A DNA stretch of 64,000 nucleotides from Dehalococcoidia bacterium. GTDB lineage: Bacteria; Chloroflexota; Dehalococcoidia; UBA2979. The stretch is from the NCBI GenBank assembly GCA_029941115.1, contig JAPYRK010000001.1, positions 62,001 to 126,000 of the forward strand. The letters are read 5' to 3'. Under the pieces are notes generated by a model. It searched no databases and was not told the origin of the DNA. It saw only the letters and a program-made list of their open reading frames with translations. The stretch's first letter is position 1. Each line of letters opens with the position of its first letter. Positions 9,635 to 19,947 of this stretch are shown here, piece by piece. A program made the position numbers and the translations under genes.

Positions 9635-10891
9635 CTAAATAAAAGTTCTGATAAGTGGCCGACGAATAAGCACAAAGCAAGCAGCCAAAAAAATAAAAAA
9701 TCCAACAGCTGAAAATACAGTCTGGAGCCCTAACATAGTGGCGAAAAAACCCAGAAAAAGTGCCCCGACTTGCATGAAACCCTGTGACATAAATATAAAA
9801 CTATTGATTCGACCCAACACCCTATTATCAACGACTGACTGAACAATACTAGAACTCAAGGCGTTAATAGCCATTAAGCTAGCGCCACAAGCTAAATTAA
9901 ACGAAAACACGAAAATTAGAGTTCTTGACCAGCTGTAAAAGAAGATACTCAATCCGAGGATTGCTACAGCCAAAATAAGCGTGCGCCCTCTACGGAATTT
10001 ATGCCCCTGATTCGCCAAGGCTAGAGTTGATAAAGTCGCACCAACATTCCAAGAAACAATCATTATTCCCCAATCAAACGCACTGAAACCAAGCATCTCG
10101 TCAACCCATATAGCGATAAGTTGTCCCATGACCCCAGATCCTAACGCTATTGAAATCCAATTCAATGCCAGAGTCAGACGAAGTATTTCGTGCTGCTTGA
10201 GGATCCGTATGCCCTCAAAAATATTCTCAGACAGGCTAACGCCAGTCGACTGGGTATCAGCTGCCTTACGGCCAGTTCTGATCGATAAGGCAACTACTAG
10301 ACCAACAGCTGGGCCGAAGCCTGAAAATAGATACGCCAGCGTATAGCTATGATGCTCAATCAGCCAGCCGGCTACTGGACCTGACGCTAATGCCCCAAAA
10401 GACATAGCTGCAAAAAATAAACTGATCGCTATCGCCGAATACTGCGAATTTACCGAATTTCTAATCAACGCGACTTTATTCGGCTGATCTTGCGCTAACA
10501 CAATTCCGAAAGAGCCAAAAAGTAAAATCGTAGCGAATAGCCGAAATAAAGTTGGTTGAGCACTTTCAAATAGATAAAGTACTGCGCTGACCAGGATAAT
10601 CAACAAAAGGGTTACGCCTTGATTCGCCCGCATCACTGTGCGTCTAGGAAAGCGATCTACCAAAGTTCCCGCAATAACGATGTAGCTCAAAAAGACTAGT
10701 CCACGAAAAGCAGCGGCAATACCCAAAAACATTGCACTGAAATTCTCCGGCGCACTCTGACTGATGTACCAAGACTGAGTGATAAACATCATCGGCTGAG
10801 TAAATCCAATGAAAAGTTGTGCTGCAAGTAAAAGTCTAAAATCACGAAAATAAAAAACCGTTCGCAACGGCTTAGCTGGTTGATTTATCAT
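9635..10891 (-). CDS. MFS transporter
   Basis: About 12 hydrophobic segments; DRFPRRTVMRANQG loop typical of MFS. Confidence 0.8.
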   Translation of the reverse strand: MINQPAKPLRTVFYFRDFRLLLAAQLFIGFTQPMMFITQSWYISQSAPENFSAMFLGIAAAFRGLVFLSYIVIAGTLVDRFPRRTVMRANQGVTLLLIILVSAVLYLFESAQPTLFRLFATILLFGSFGIVLAQDQPNKVALIRNSVNSQYSAIAISLFFAAMSFGALASGPVAGWLIEHHSYTLAYLFSGFGPAVGLVVALSIRTGRKAADTQSTGVSLSENIFEGIRILKQHEILRLTLALNWISIALGSGVMGQLIAIWVDEMLGFSAFDWGIMIVSWNVGATLSTLALANQGHKFRRGRTLILAVAILGLSIFFYSWSRTLIFVFSFNLACGASLMAINALSSSIVQSVVDNRVLGRINSFIFMSQGFMQVGALFLGFFATMLGLQTVFSAVGFFIFLAACFVLIRRPLIRTFI

Positions 10892-11050
10892 TAATACAAG
10901 CCATCCTCTGTAACATCTAAGTAAAACGGAACCGCTATAGCAACACAAAATTAATCAATTATTCGACTACAGTAACATCTGCTAAAATCTTAGTCCCTAG
11001 AATGAATGAAAGAGAAATGACTAGAAAATCCGTACATTGAGAGAAATATC

Positions 11051-12229
11051 TTGGCGCATCCCAATAACCTAGAGCCGACACTCCAAGCCATAATTATGTT
11101 GGGTGGTATGGGTAAAGATCCCACAGAAACACTCATGCGAAAGGCTCTAGAGGCCGCAGCAACTGACCTAGCTCATATATGCCATCAGAGCGATAAATTC
11201 GCCAAAATTACCATACTTACTGACTCGCATGTAAAAACTCTAGATGACAAAACCACAGCGCTACTGCTCTCCCATCCCAACGCTACCTTCGGAGAGCTTA
11301 TTAATCAATTTTCACAATACATCACTGGTGAAACTGCAAATACGGATGGTTACATATACTTTGGAGCAGGAAGTGGTCCCTTACTCTCTACAACAGATAT
11401 CCGTATGCTTACCAGATTAGTCAGTGAAGCTGATTCAAATAGCTGCATAACCAACAACAGGTACTCTGCCGATTTTTTTGGTGTTAGACCTACTGACTTG
11501 CTGGAGTCGCTACACCCCCCACCAATAAGTGATAACAGTGTGCCTACTCGCTTAATCGAGGAACGAGGAACTTCAATAATTGAAATACCTCGATCTGCTG
11601 AAACTCAATTCAATATTGACGTCCCCTCTGACTTGGCAACGCTCTCCCTCACAGAAAAATCCGGACCAAAACTAAAATCATTTATCGCGCAAGAAACCCA
11701 GTTACTCAACCAAGCAGTGAAAGCCCAATGGAACGCATCTCAGCACTTTCTTAAAAAAAACTCGGAGGTTTTTATTTACGGCAGAACCTCTTCCCGAATT
11801 TGGTCCTATCTGGAGACTGAAACTGCTTGCAAAATACGAATAATATCTGAAGAACGCGGACTCAAAGGTGCCCCGAAAGGGCATCAAGCCAGATCATTTC
11901 TGGGGTATTTAATTCAGGCGTACGGACCCCAAGAAGTTTTCTGCAAACTACTTCCCCAGTTTTGTTCAGCGGCATTCGTCGACTTAATACCAATTATTGA
12001 ACATATGAATATTTCCTGCAGTAGAAATGACCGATTTTCAGCAGACTTGTTTCAGCATGACGCGATCAAAAACAAAGAGCTTAGGGAAATAATCCTTGCA
12101 ATCACCCAGTCACCCATACCGATAGCAGTAGGTGGGCACTCATTAGTGAGCTCAAGTCTAGAAATACTAAATCAATTAGTATGGGATGTAGCAGATAATC
12201 TGATTTCAAACCCAATCAAGGATTCTTAA
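11051..12229 (+). CDS. Hypothetical protein, possible nucleotidyltransferase-like N-terminal domain
   Basis: 392 aa ORF upstream of glyA; GYIYFGAGSGPLLSTTDIRMLTRLV weakly recalls GT-A/NTP-transferase proteins; family not identified. Confidence 0.5.
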   Translation: MAHPNNLEPTLQAIIMLGGMGKDPTETLMRKALEAAATDLAHICHQSDKFAKITILTDSHVKTLDDKTTALLLSHPNATFGELINQFSQYITGETANTDGYIYFGAGSGPLLSTTDIRMLTRLVSEADSNSCITNNRYSADFFGVRPTDLLESLHPPPISDNSVPTRLIEERGTSIIEIPRSAETQFNIDVPSDLATLSLTEKSGPKLKSFIAQETQLLNQAVKAQWNASQHFLKKNSEVFIYGRTSSRIWSYLETETACKIRIISEERGLKGAPKGHQARSFLGYLIQAYGPQEVFCKLLPQFCSAAFVDLIPIIEHMNISCSRNDRFSADLFQHDAIKNKELREIILAITQSPIPIAVGGHSLVSSSLEILNQLVWDVADNLISNPIKDS

Positions 12230-12268
12230 GCGACCACTTCCAAGTAAGAAATATAGAAAGTTGAAATT

Positions 12269-13510
12269 ATGTCAGCACTCCTCAACACAGATCCTGAAAT
12301 TGCAGATGCAATCAATCGAGAAGAGTCTAGGCAAAGTACAGTACTAGAAATGATTGCGTCAGAAAATTATGCCTCAAAAGCAGTACTTGAGGCAGTCGGA
12401 TCCGTATTAACTAACAAATATGCCGAGGGCTACCCAGGTGCTCGTTACTATAACGGAAATGCCGTACTAGACGACATAGAGAGGTTGGCTAGAACACGTG
12501 CTAAGGATCTTTTCGGCGCAGATCATGCCAATCTACAGCCCCACTCTGGTGCTCAGGCAAATCTAGCCGCATATCTTGCTCTCCTAAATCCAGGTGATAC
12601 TGTCATGGGGTTGAAATTAGACTCTGGTGGGCACCTCACTCATGGTGCACCAGTCAATGCATCTGGGCAAATATATAATTTTGTCTCGTACGAGGTTGAC
12701 AAGGAATCTCACTTAGTTGATTACGAATCAATGTTGACTCAGGCAAAAAACACTCGCCCAAAGTTGATTATTGTGGGTGCCACAGCATACCCACGACTCT
12801 GGGATTTTGAACGTGCACGTCAAATCGCTGATGAGGTAGGAGCGATACTCCTCGCAGATATCGCTCATATCTCTGGACTAGTCGCCGCTAAAGTACACCC
12901 TACCCCGGTTGGAAGTGCCCAAGTCATCACGTCTTCCACCCATAAAACTCTTCGTGGTCCACGCGGAGGTATAATTCTCTGCGATGAGGACTATAGGAAA
13001 AAGATTAATTCTGGCGTATTTCCGGGTACCCAAGGTGGACCAATGATGCATGTAATTGCTGGAAAAGCAGTGATGCTCAAAGAAGCCAGCACAATCGAAT
13101 TCAGAAACTACGCACAACAAGTAGTAATTAACGCACAACACCTTGCCAGTCATCTAGCGGATAGCGGCTTTAATTTAGTAACAGGTGGAACTGATAACCA
13201 CTTACTACTTTTAGATATCCGTGATCGCAGAATAACTGGTCGCGAGGCTGCAAATGCTCTCGAAAAGGCAGGAATCGTATGTAATTTTAATTCCGTGCCA
13301 TTTGATGATCGACCTGTGCGAGAAGGTGGTGGGATTAGACTTGGGACACCCGCAATAACCTCACGAGGGCTTGAATCGGAACATATGAGTCTCGTAGCCG
13401 ATTGGATTACGCGCGCGCTTCATGATGTTAACAACGAAAGTGCACTTGGTGCGATTAGTCAAGAAATAAAAATACTCTTAGACGGGTTCCCTACGCCCGG
13501 AATAGCTTAG
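12269..13510 (+). CDS. glyA: Serine hydroxymethyltransferase
   Basis: MIASENYASKAVLEAVGSVLTNKYAEGYPGARYY; STHKTLRGPRGG PLP-Lys motif. Confidence 0.97.
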   Translation: MSALLNTDPEIADAINREESRQSTVLEMIASENYASKAVLEAVGSVLTNKYAEGYPGARYYNGNAVLDDIERLARTRAKDLFGADHANLQPHSGAQANLAAYLALLNPGDTVMGLKLDSGGHLTHGAPVNASGQIYNFVSYEVDKESHLVDYESMLTQAKNTRPKLIIVGATAYPRLWDFERARQIADEVGAILLADIAHISGLVAAKVHPTPVGSAQVITSSTHKTLRGPRGGIILCDEDYRKKINSGVFPGTQGGPMMHVIAGKAVMLKEASTIEFRNYAQQVVINAQHLASHLADSGFNLVTGGTDNHLLLLDIRDRRITGREAANALEKAGIVCNFNSVPFDDRPVREGGGIRLGTPAITSRGLESEHMSLVADWITRALHDVNNESALGAISQEIKILLDGFPTPGIA

Positions 13511-15089
13511 ACCGCCATCTGTTCACCGGTTCGAAAAGTTGACGGTCAAGTTGAGTAGTGATTGCCAAGTAGATTAAAGCTGACAAACCCAACTGAGATA
13601 TCAACTTGAATATTCTTCCTACATCCCCCGCTAACCAATCTATCAATAAAATACAAAGAATCATCGCTGCGAGACCCAAGCAAATAGACCCAATGGACCT
13701 AGTAAATTCCCGCCTCACGATGAAGTGATTTCTTTTCTCTAGGACAATCGTTAAAAGAATAGCTTCGGTCAACCCAGATACGGAAAGCGCAACCGTTAGG
13801 CCAGTAAGGCCAAAACGACCAACTTGTACAAGTAATATAGCTAGCAAGAAATTTAAAGTCACAGCGGTTGCAGATATTAATACGGGTATGCGTGTATTAG
13901 ACAAGGCATAAAAACCACGACTTAGAACCTCAACGAGCGCATACCCCACTGAACCGATCGCCAAAATTTGTACCGCTTTAGCAACCAAAAGAGTTGCGTC
14001 ACTATCAAATGCCCCGTGCTCTAAAAGCACTCGGATGATGCCATCAGCTAAAACTACCAAACCCACACCCATGGGTGCTACAAGCCAAAAAGTTATTCGA
14101 AAAGCCATGAATAACTCTCGGCTAAACTCAAGAATATTATCTCGGGATACATCATCCACCAGAGTAGGAAATATAGCCGTCCCAATAGACATCCCGGCTA
14201 GTCCTACCGGAAGCATCATAACCATAAATGCAAACATAATTACGTTAATGGACTCATCCGAAATCAAGGACGCAAAAAATATCAAAATGAAAAGGTTTAG
14301 TTGCGCCGCGGCCAAACCTAAGACTCTGGGCCCAGCCAATTTAAATACTGATCGAACAAATATGCTCTTAAGATCTAAACTAGGTGACCAACGCATCCCC
14401 AACACAATTATGCTGGGGATTTGAACAGCTAAATGCAGAGCTGCTCCCAAAATAACCCCATACGCAAGGCCCTCAATTCCCCAAACATCGACCAACCACA
14501 AGCCGCCACAAATAATGCCCACGTTATAAAGACCGGGTGCAATTGCCGAAGTCATAAAATGTTGACGAGCATTCAATATCCCCGTCAACACTCCAGATAT
14601 ACAAAAAATGATGGGAGTAATTAGCATCAATCGGGTCAATCGAACGGCTATTTCCATCAATTCAGCGCTCGAACCCGAGTCATCTCCAAGTCCCGGCGCA
14701 ACCAAGGGAACTAACCAAGGTGCACAAATAAAGCTCAAAATCGATAAAAGCAGGGTCGCAAGAAATAAAAGGTTTAGTACCGACGAGGCGACACGCCAAG
14801 CATGTTCTTCTCCCTCGTCATTCCATACCTTGGTAAATACAGGAATCAATGCTGCTGCGAGCGTTGCTCCCGCTATAAGCTGAAAAAGGCTATCAGGAAT
14901 ACGAAACGCAACAAAATAAGCTGAAAGCGCCGGATTATCTACGCCGAACTCTCGACTAATCACAACTTGTCTAAAAATTCCTAAAACTCTTGATAGGACA
15001 TAACCTCCAGCAACTATGCCAGTAATAATCGCAAGGCTGCCGCGACGAAAAATAACTTGTTCGCTGCTATCTGCCAAAACTATCGCCAA
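13491..15089 (-). CDS. murJ: Lipid II flippase MurJ (MviN)
   Basis: YVLSRVLGIFRQVVISREFG...YFVAFRIPDSLFQLIAGATLAAALIPVF; ~14 hydrophobic segments. Confidence 0.9.
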   Translation of the reverse strand: MAIVLADSSEQVIFRRGSLAIITGIVAGGYVLSRVLGIFRQVVISREFGVDNPALSAYFVAFRIPDSLFQLIAGATLAAALIPVFTKVWNDEGEEHAWRVASSVLNLLFLATLLLSILSFICAPWLVPLVAPGLGDDSGSSAELMEIAVRLTRLMLITPIIFCISGVLTGILNARQHFMTSAIAPGLYNVGIICGGLWLVDVWGIEGLAYGVILGAALHLAVQIPSIIVLGMRWSPSLDLKSIFVRSVFKLAGPRVLGLAAAQLNLFILIFFASLISDESINVIMFAFMVMMLPVGLAGMSIGTAIFPTLVDDVSRDNILEFSRELFMAFRITFWLVAPMGVGLVVLADGIIRVLLEHGAFDSDATLLVAKAVQILAIGSVGYALVEVLSRGFYALSNTRIPVLISATAVTLNFLLAILLVQVGRFGLTGLTVALSVSGLTEAILLTIVLEKRNHFIVRREFTRSIGSICLGLAAMILCILLIDWLAGDVGRIFKLISQLGLSALIYLAITTQLDRQLFEPVNRWRSKLFRA

Positions 15090-15187
15090 TCGGAATTATC
15101 GGGACGCCTATACAAATCCTTATTCAACAGACTAAGGCATCACGAGTTAAGCTTACTAAACTTAAAAAAATAAGGATTAGTCTATAG

Positions 15188-16240
15188 ATGCCAAACTTAA
15201 GAAATCTATTTGGCTCGCAAATTGGAATAGACCTCGGAACTTCCACGATCAAAGTGAGCTCGCCCAGCGGAAATATTCTGTACCAACAACCAACGGTTGT
15301 TGCGATTAGTAGACGAGACAACATTGTTATTGCAGTGGGTGAAGAAGCGCAATCAATGATCGGGCGAGCTCCCGAAACGATCTCCGTAATTAGACCGATG
15401 AAGGACGGTGCAATTGCGGACTATCTGATCACACAAGCTCTACTTAAGCATTGTCTGAAGCAAACAATTGGACTCGTATTAGTAAAACCGGAAGCTATGA
15501 TTGCGGCACCTGTAGGTATCACCCCCGTCCATAGAGATAGCGTGAGAGAGGCGGCAGAGGCTGCGGGAGCGAGGCAACCTACTCATATCATTCCGGAACC
15601 ACTAGCGGCAGCGATTGGTGCTGAAGTCCCAATCGGATCTGCCGATGGTGCGATGATTGTTGATATTGGTGGCGGAAGAGCTGAAGCAGCTGTAATTTCG
15701 ATGTTTGGGATGGTAGCTAAGGGTTCTATACGGGTAGGAGGAGATAAATTAGACCAGGCCATTCAACGCTACCTCGTCGCCCACCACGAACTAGTTATCG
15801 GTGAAAGAACAGCTGAACAAATAAAAATTCAAATCGGATCCGCTATCACCACTGATTCTCCAAATAAAGTTCGAGTGCGAGGAAAACACCTGACTGGACA
15901 ACCAAAAGTTATAGTCGTCAATTCTAATGAAATTGCAAGGGCGCTCAGAGACTCGCTTACGCAAATCACACAGCTGATCAGATCTGTTCTTGAACAAACA
16001 GAACCCGAACTTTCGTCGGACATTATTCAGAGGGGAGTTCTCCTCACGGGTGGAACGGCAAAATTGAGTGGGCTAGATGTGTTTCTGAGAGAAATCCTAC
16101 ATATCGCATGTTATGTCGTCGATGAACCTGACAAAGCAGTCGTCCGCGGAGCTGCCGCGGCCGTAGAATATGCGACCGCTATAGAGAGAACAATGCTCAG
16201 CCCGACGGACGAGCTCTACATAACATCTAGACAGATGTGA
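15188..16240 (+). CDS. mreB: Rod shape-determining protein MreB-like actin
   Basis: IGIDLGTSTIKV, VIRPMKDGAIADY, MIVDIGGGRAEAAVIS, GVLLTGGTAKLSGLD. Confidence 0.88.
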   Translation: MPNLRNLFGSQIGIDLGTSTIKVSSPSGNILYQQPTVVAISRRDNIVIAVGEEAQSMIGRAPETISVIRPMKDGAIADYLITQALLKHCLKQTIGLVLVKPEAMIAAPVGITPVHRDSVREAAEAAGARQPTHIIPEPLAAAIGAEVPIGSADGAMIVDIGGGRAEAAVISMFGMVAKGSIRVGGDKLDQAIQRYLVAHHELVIGERTAEQIKIQIGSAITTDSPNKVRVRGKHLTGQPKVIVVNSNEIARALRDSLTQITQLIRSVLEQTEPELSSDIIQRGVLLTGGTAKLSGLDVFLREILHIACYVVDEPDKAVVRGAAAAVEYATAIERTMLSPTDELYITSRQM

Positions 16241-16261
16241 TAGCGCATCAAAATAGCGCCG

Positions 16262-17287
16262 TTAAGATCCTGAAAGTATTCCTCGCTCAAGCAGAGACTC
16301 GGCTATCTGAATCGCGTTTGTAGCCGCACCTTTTCGTAAGTTATCACTGACACACCAAAACACCACACCATTCTCTACAGATGGGTCAAGACGAAGTCTC
16401 GATACAAATGTCTCGTCGCTATCTGCTGCCTCAAGCGGCGTCACGTAGTGCGTTTGGTCATCATCGTAAACCAGTCCGTCCTGTGAGCTAAGAGCACTAC
16501 CTAAATCGTCTAAAGATATTTCTGAAGAAAATTCCACATGGACCACCTCTGAATGACCATAAAACACCGGAACTCGAACACAGGTTGCAGCAAAAGGGAG
16601 ACTATCGTGGTGAAGAATTTTTCTTGTTTCGTTTCGCATCTTGAGTTCCTCTTTTGTGAAGCCATCTTCGTCAAAATCATCTACATGTGGCAACACGTTT
16701 TGGGCAATCTGCACTGGATAGGACTCGGGTGTGGACACATCAATCCCTTGACTAAGAGAAATATTCTGACTTATCAATTCTTCAACAGCTGCCGCCCCCG
16801 TTCCCGATACTGCCTGATATGTGGCCACTATCACTCTCTTAATCGAGCTGACTTGTCGCATGGCATCCAATGCCATCACCAAAGGTGTAGTCGTACAGTT
16901 AGGGATAGAAATTATCCAGTTATGGGTATCGAGATCATCGCCGTTAACCTCAGGAATTACAAGCGGAACATCGTCGTCCATTCTGAAGGCGCTACCGTCG
17001 TCGATCATTATTATTTCCCGGTCACGGCACCAGGGGCCCCAAATTCTTGAGACTTCTGACGACGCAGAACAAAAAACGAGATCAACTCCTTCAAGAGATT
17101 GTTCATTTGTTTCACGAACTGTTAGTAACTCGCCCCCATATTTTATCTGTTTACCTGCCGACCTCGAAGATGCGAGAAGTCTTAGATTACGAACAGGGAA
17201 ATTTCGCTCGATGGCAACACGCATAAATACTTCGCCAACAGCTCCGGTAGCACCTATGACCGCAACATCTAATCCCATTTTATTCAA
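16262..17287 (-). CDS. asd: Aspartate-semialdehyde dehydrogenase
   Basis: VAVIGATGAVGEVFMRV, SIPNCTTTPLVMAL, RVPVFYGHSEVVHVEF. Confidence 0.95.
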   Translation of the reverse strand: MNKMGLDVAVIGATGAVGEVFMRVAIERNFPVRNLRLLASSRSAGKQIKYGGELLTVRETNEQSLEGVDLVFCSASSEVSRIWGPWCRDREIIMIDDGSAFRMDDDVPLVIPEVNGDDLDTHNWIISIPNCTTTPLVMALDAMRQVSSIKRVIVATYQAVSGTGAAAVEELISQNISLSQGIDVSTPESYPVQIAQNVLPHVDDFDEDGFTKEELKMRNETRKILHHDSLPFAATCVRVPVFYGHSEVVHVEFSSEISLDDLGSALSSQDGLVYDDDQTHYVTPLEAADSDETFVSRLRLDPSVENGVVFWCVSDNLRKGAATNAIQIAESLLERGILSGS

Positions 17288-17496
17288 GTTATTACTCCAT
17301 ACCCAATCAATTATAAAAGTAGAATCTCAACTTTATTATCCATCAAATCCACTCGCTACGCCTATTCACACTTTCGCGCACCTTTATTGTTAAGAATAGA
17401 AGTCCTTGCGTCAAGAAGATCTAACTAAAACAAGAATATTAATTTGAACTAAGATAAAATTGAATAAATAAAACGACTACAGGATTGTGCTAATAC

Positions 17497-18156
17497 ATGG
17501 TAGACGAGGAACAAATTCTAGACCTAGAGACACAAAAGGTTGAACAACCCAGTGAGCCTCAATTAACACTAAGACGTGTTGATACAAACGAAAAAAAATG
17601 GTGGTGGCCTTGGTCAGGTCAAGAGCCATCCGAAAGTTTTATGGCACGGAAAAATCATTTTTTAACGCTAGCTGAAGAAACTTCTGAATCCCTAAAAAAG
17701 GCCCGGGAAAATCTTGGCCTAACACTAGCTGATGTGGAATCGCAAACCTTTGTCAACGGCCAATTTCTCGACACAATAGAAAAAGGTCAGTGGGAAAGAC
17801 TACCAGCACGTGTTTATGCACAAGGTGCAGCCCTGAGCTATGCAACTGCAGTAGGGCTCGAAAATCCAGCCCAACACGCCCAAAACATTTCAAACGTCTT
17901 AAGAGTGCCAGACCACCTAAATCCAAGCATCGGCCTCATGAAGAAATCTTCAAAACAACTGAATACATTTCGACTAGAAATAGTGATCCTAATTGGGATA
18001 ATCGCATTACTCATAGGAGTAAGTATTTGGATGCAAAATATCGGTATTATCTCAGGTCTCTTTGATAATACCGAAAACGAAACAAAAATATTGACGAGCA
18101 GTGTCTTGACACTGGGATCAAAATACGTACCGCACGCGCGTGCACTACGTCCATAA
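17497..18156 (+). CDS. RodZ-like HTH/membrane protein
   Basis: LKKARENLGLTLADVESQTFVNGQFLDTIEKGQWERLPARVYAQGAALSYA plus a TM segment; close to mreB. Confidence 0.75.
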   Translation: MVDEEQILDLETQKVEQPSEPQLTLRRVDTNEKKWWWPWSGQEPSESFMARKNHFLTLAEETSESLKKARENLGLTLADVESQTFVNGQFLDTIEKGQWERLPARVYAQGAALSYATAVGLENPAQHAQNISNVLRVPDHLNPSIGLMKKSSKQLNTFRLEIVILIGIIALLIGVSIWMQNIGIISGLFDNTENETKILTSSVLTLGSKYVPHARALRP

Positions 18157-18174
18157 CCACTGTAAACTCTAGCA

Positions 18175-19227
18175 ATGAATGAGACTGTAGCAGACCTAAT
18201 AGATATTGACGATGTGGTCCTCGACCAAAGGAATCGCCCTCTCCGAGACCTCCGTATCTCCTTAACAGATAAATGCAATTTTCGCTGCCCCTACTGTATG
18301 CCAAAGGAAATATTTAAGGCTGGCTATAAATTCTTAGATCAACAGGCTATTCTTTCCGCGTCAGAAATCATTCGGTTGACGTTAATTTTTAAAGATCTTG
18401 GAATTAATAAGATTCGCCTCACTGGAGGTGAGCCCACTCTCCGAAACGATCTTTTAACCATCATCTCTGAACTCGCTAGAATTCCTGAGCTTGAAATAGC
18501 CATGACCACAAATGGTACTCGACTCGAAGAACTTGCAGTTCCGCTTCGCGAAGCTGGTTTAAATAGAATCACTGTGTCTCTTGATGCGGTCGATACGGCA
18601 ACGTTCGAAAAAATGAACGATGTAGCTGTGCCTCTGGAAAAAGTCCTTGCTGGCTTGGAATCCGCACGAAAAGCTGGATTCAGTCCGATCAAGATCAATA
18701 CGGTTGTGCGCAAAAATTGGAATGATAAAACAATTATCCAATTGATCAATCATTTCAGAAATACTGGTGACATTGTCAGATTTATCGAATATATGGATGT
18801 TGGGTCAACGAACGGGTGGAATATGTCAGATACCGTACCTACCAAAGAACTATTAACCACTATAAACGCTCGCTTCCCAATTGTTCCTGTTGAAACCAAC
18901 TATGTCGGCGAAGTTGCCAAAAGATATCGATTGGTGGATGGGTCAGGTGAAATTGGCTTCATCACGTCCGTAACCCAACCATTTTGCGGAACCTGCACGA
19001 GAGCACGTATCTCGGCTGATGGGAAGTTATACACCTGTCTCTTCTCGACGGCCGCGTCTCTGGATCTTGCCAGTTTCCTAAGAGCTGAACAGGATAATGA
19101 CTTAATTTTAAAGAAAATAAGCGATATATGGAAAACTCGAAGCGATAGGTATTCTGAAATTAGGTCACAAATTGATTCGAGCACCAGTCATAAAAATAAA
19201 GTCGAAATGTCCTACATCGGTGGTTGA
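18175..19227 (+). CDS. moaA: GTP 3',8-cyclase MoaA
   Basis: LRISLTDKCNFRCPYCMP radical-SAM motif; FCGTCTRARISADGKLYTCLFS second cluster motif. Confidence 0.95.
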   Translation: MNETVADLIDIDDVVLDQRNRPLRDLRISLTDKCNFRCPYCMPKEIFKAGYKFLDQQAILSASEIIRLTLIFKDLGINKIRLTGGEPTLRNDLLTIISELARIPELEIAMTTNGTRLEELAVPLREAGLNRITVSLDAVDTATFEKMNDVAVPLEKVLAGLESARKAGFSPIKINTVVRKNWNDKTIIQLINHFRNTGDIVRFIEYMDVGSTNGWNMSDTVPTKELLTTINARFPIVPVETNYVGEVAKRYRLVDGSGEIGFITSVTQPFCGTCTRARISADGKLYTCLFSTAASLDLASFLRAEQDNDLILKKISDIWKTRSDRYSEIRSQIDSSTSHKNKVEMSYIGG

Positions 19228-19228
19228 T

Positions 19229-19921
19229 TTATAGTTCACTCAGAAACATTGCTAAGAATCCAATCGTATTAAACAATGCGTGAATCCCGATAGGCGCCCA
19301 AAGCGACTTCTGCCTTGTAAATATCATTGAAAAAATAATTCCAATTCCGAAGATTGGAATTATTACACCAATATCTAAGTGCGTCATTGAAAACAAACCT
19401 GCGCTCACTATGTGAGCAATCCAAGTCGGCCACTTAGCCGTAAGCCCCTGGAAGATTACACCTCGGTAAAGCAATTCCTCAGCAAGCGGTGCACCACAAG
19501 TTGTCGTGACAGCCAACAACGCCCACGAAATGAAAGACCTATCTTCAGGACCAGGGAGTGGAACCGCATTTCCATTCTTGAAAGATGTGAGATCCATATC
19601 CAGCAGAGCCTCCAGTAGAACGATGACGAATAAGTAGCTGATCAAAGCTAAGTACGATAGCCCCAAGCCCAGAAATATCACTCGGACATTCGGCGCCCTG
19701 TTTAGTCTAAGAACTGTGAAAAAATTTCCTCGACGGCGAGCGAACAGCAAAACCATAATGACAATTGAAAATTGCCAGCTCAAACTAGCTGCCCATATAT
19801 TGACCTCCGTAAGGGATTGTGAAAAATTGGAGGCAAAAACGATACCGACAGCAAATATTAAGCCAGCAGTAGAAACAAACAGCGCTCCAAGAGCGTCACT
19901 GAATCGAAAATGGTTGCCCAC
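19229..19921 (-). CDS. CPBP family intramembrane metalloprotease
   Basis: APLAEELLYRGVIFQGL and FSMTHLDIGVIIPIFGIGIIFSMIF. Confidence 0.88.
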   Translation of the reverse strand: MGNHFRFSDALGALFVSTAGLIFAVGIVFASNFSQSLTEVNIWAASLSWQFSIVIMVLLFARRRGNFFTVLRLNRAPNVRVIFLGLGLSYLALISYLFVIVLLEALLDMDLTSFKNGNAVPLPGPEDRSFISWALLAVTTTCGAPLAEELLYRGVIFQGLTAKWPTWIAHIVSAGLFSMTHLDIGVIIPIFGIGIIFSMIFTRQKSLWAPIGIHALFNTIGFLAMFLSEL

Positions 19922-19947
19922 GAAACTAACTTATACCATCACCACAA

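Noticed and set aside
16821-17393. 190-aa plus-strand ORF
   Set aside because: Antisense shadow of asd; no recognisable domain.
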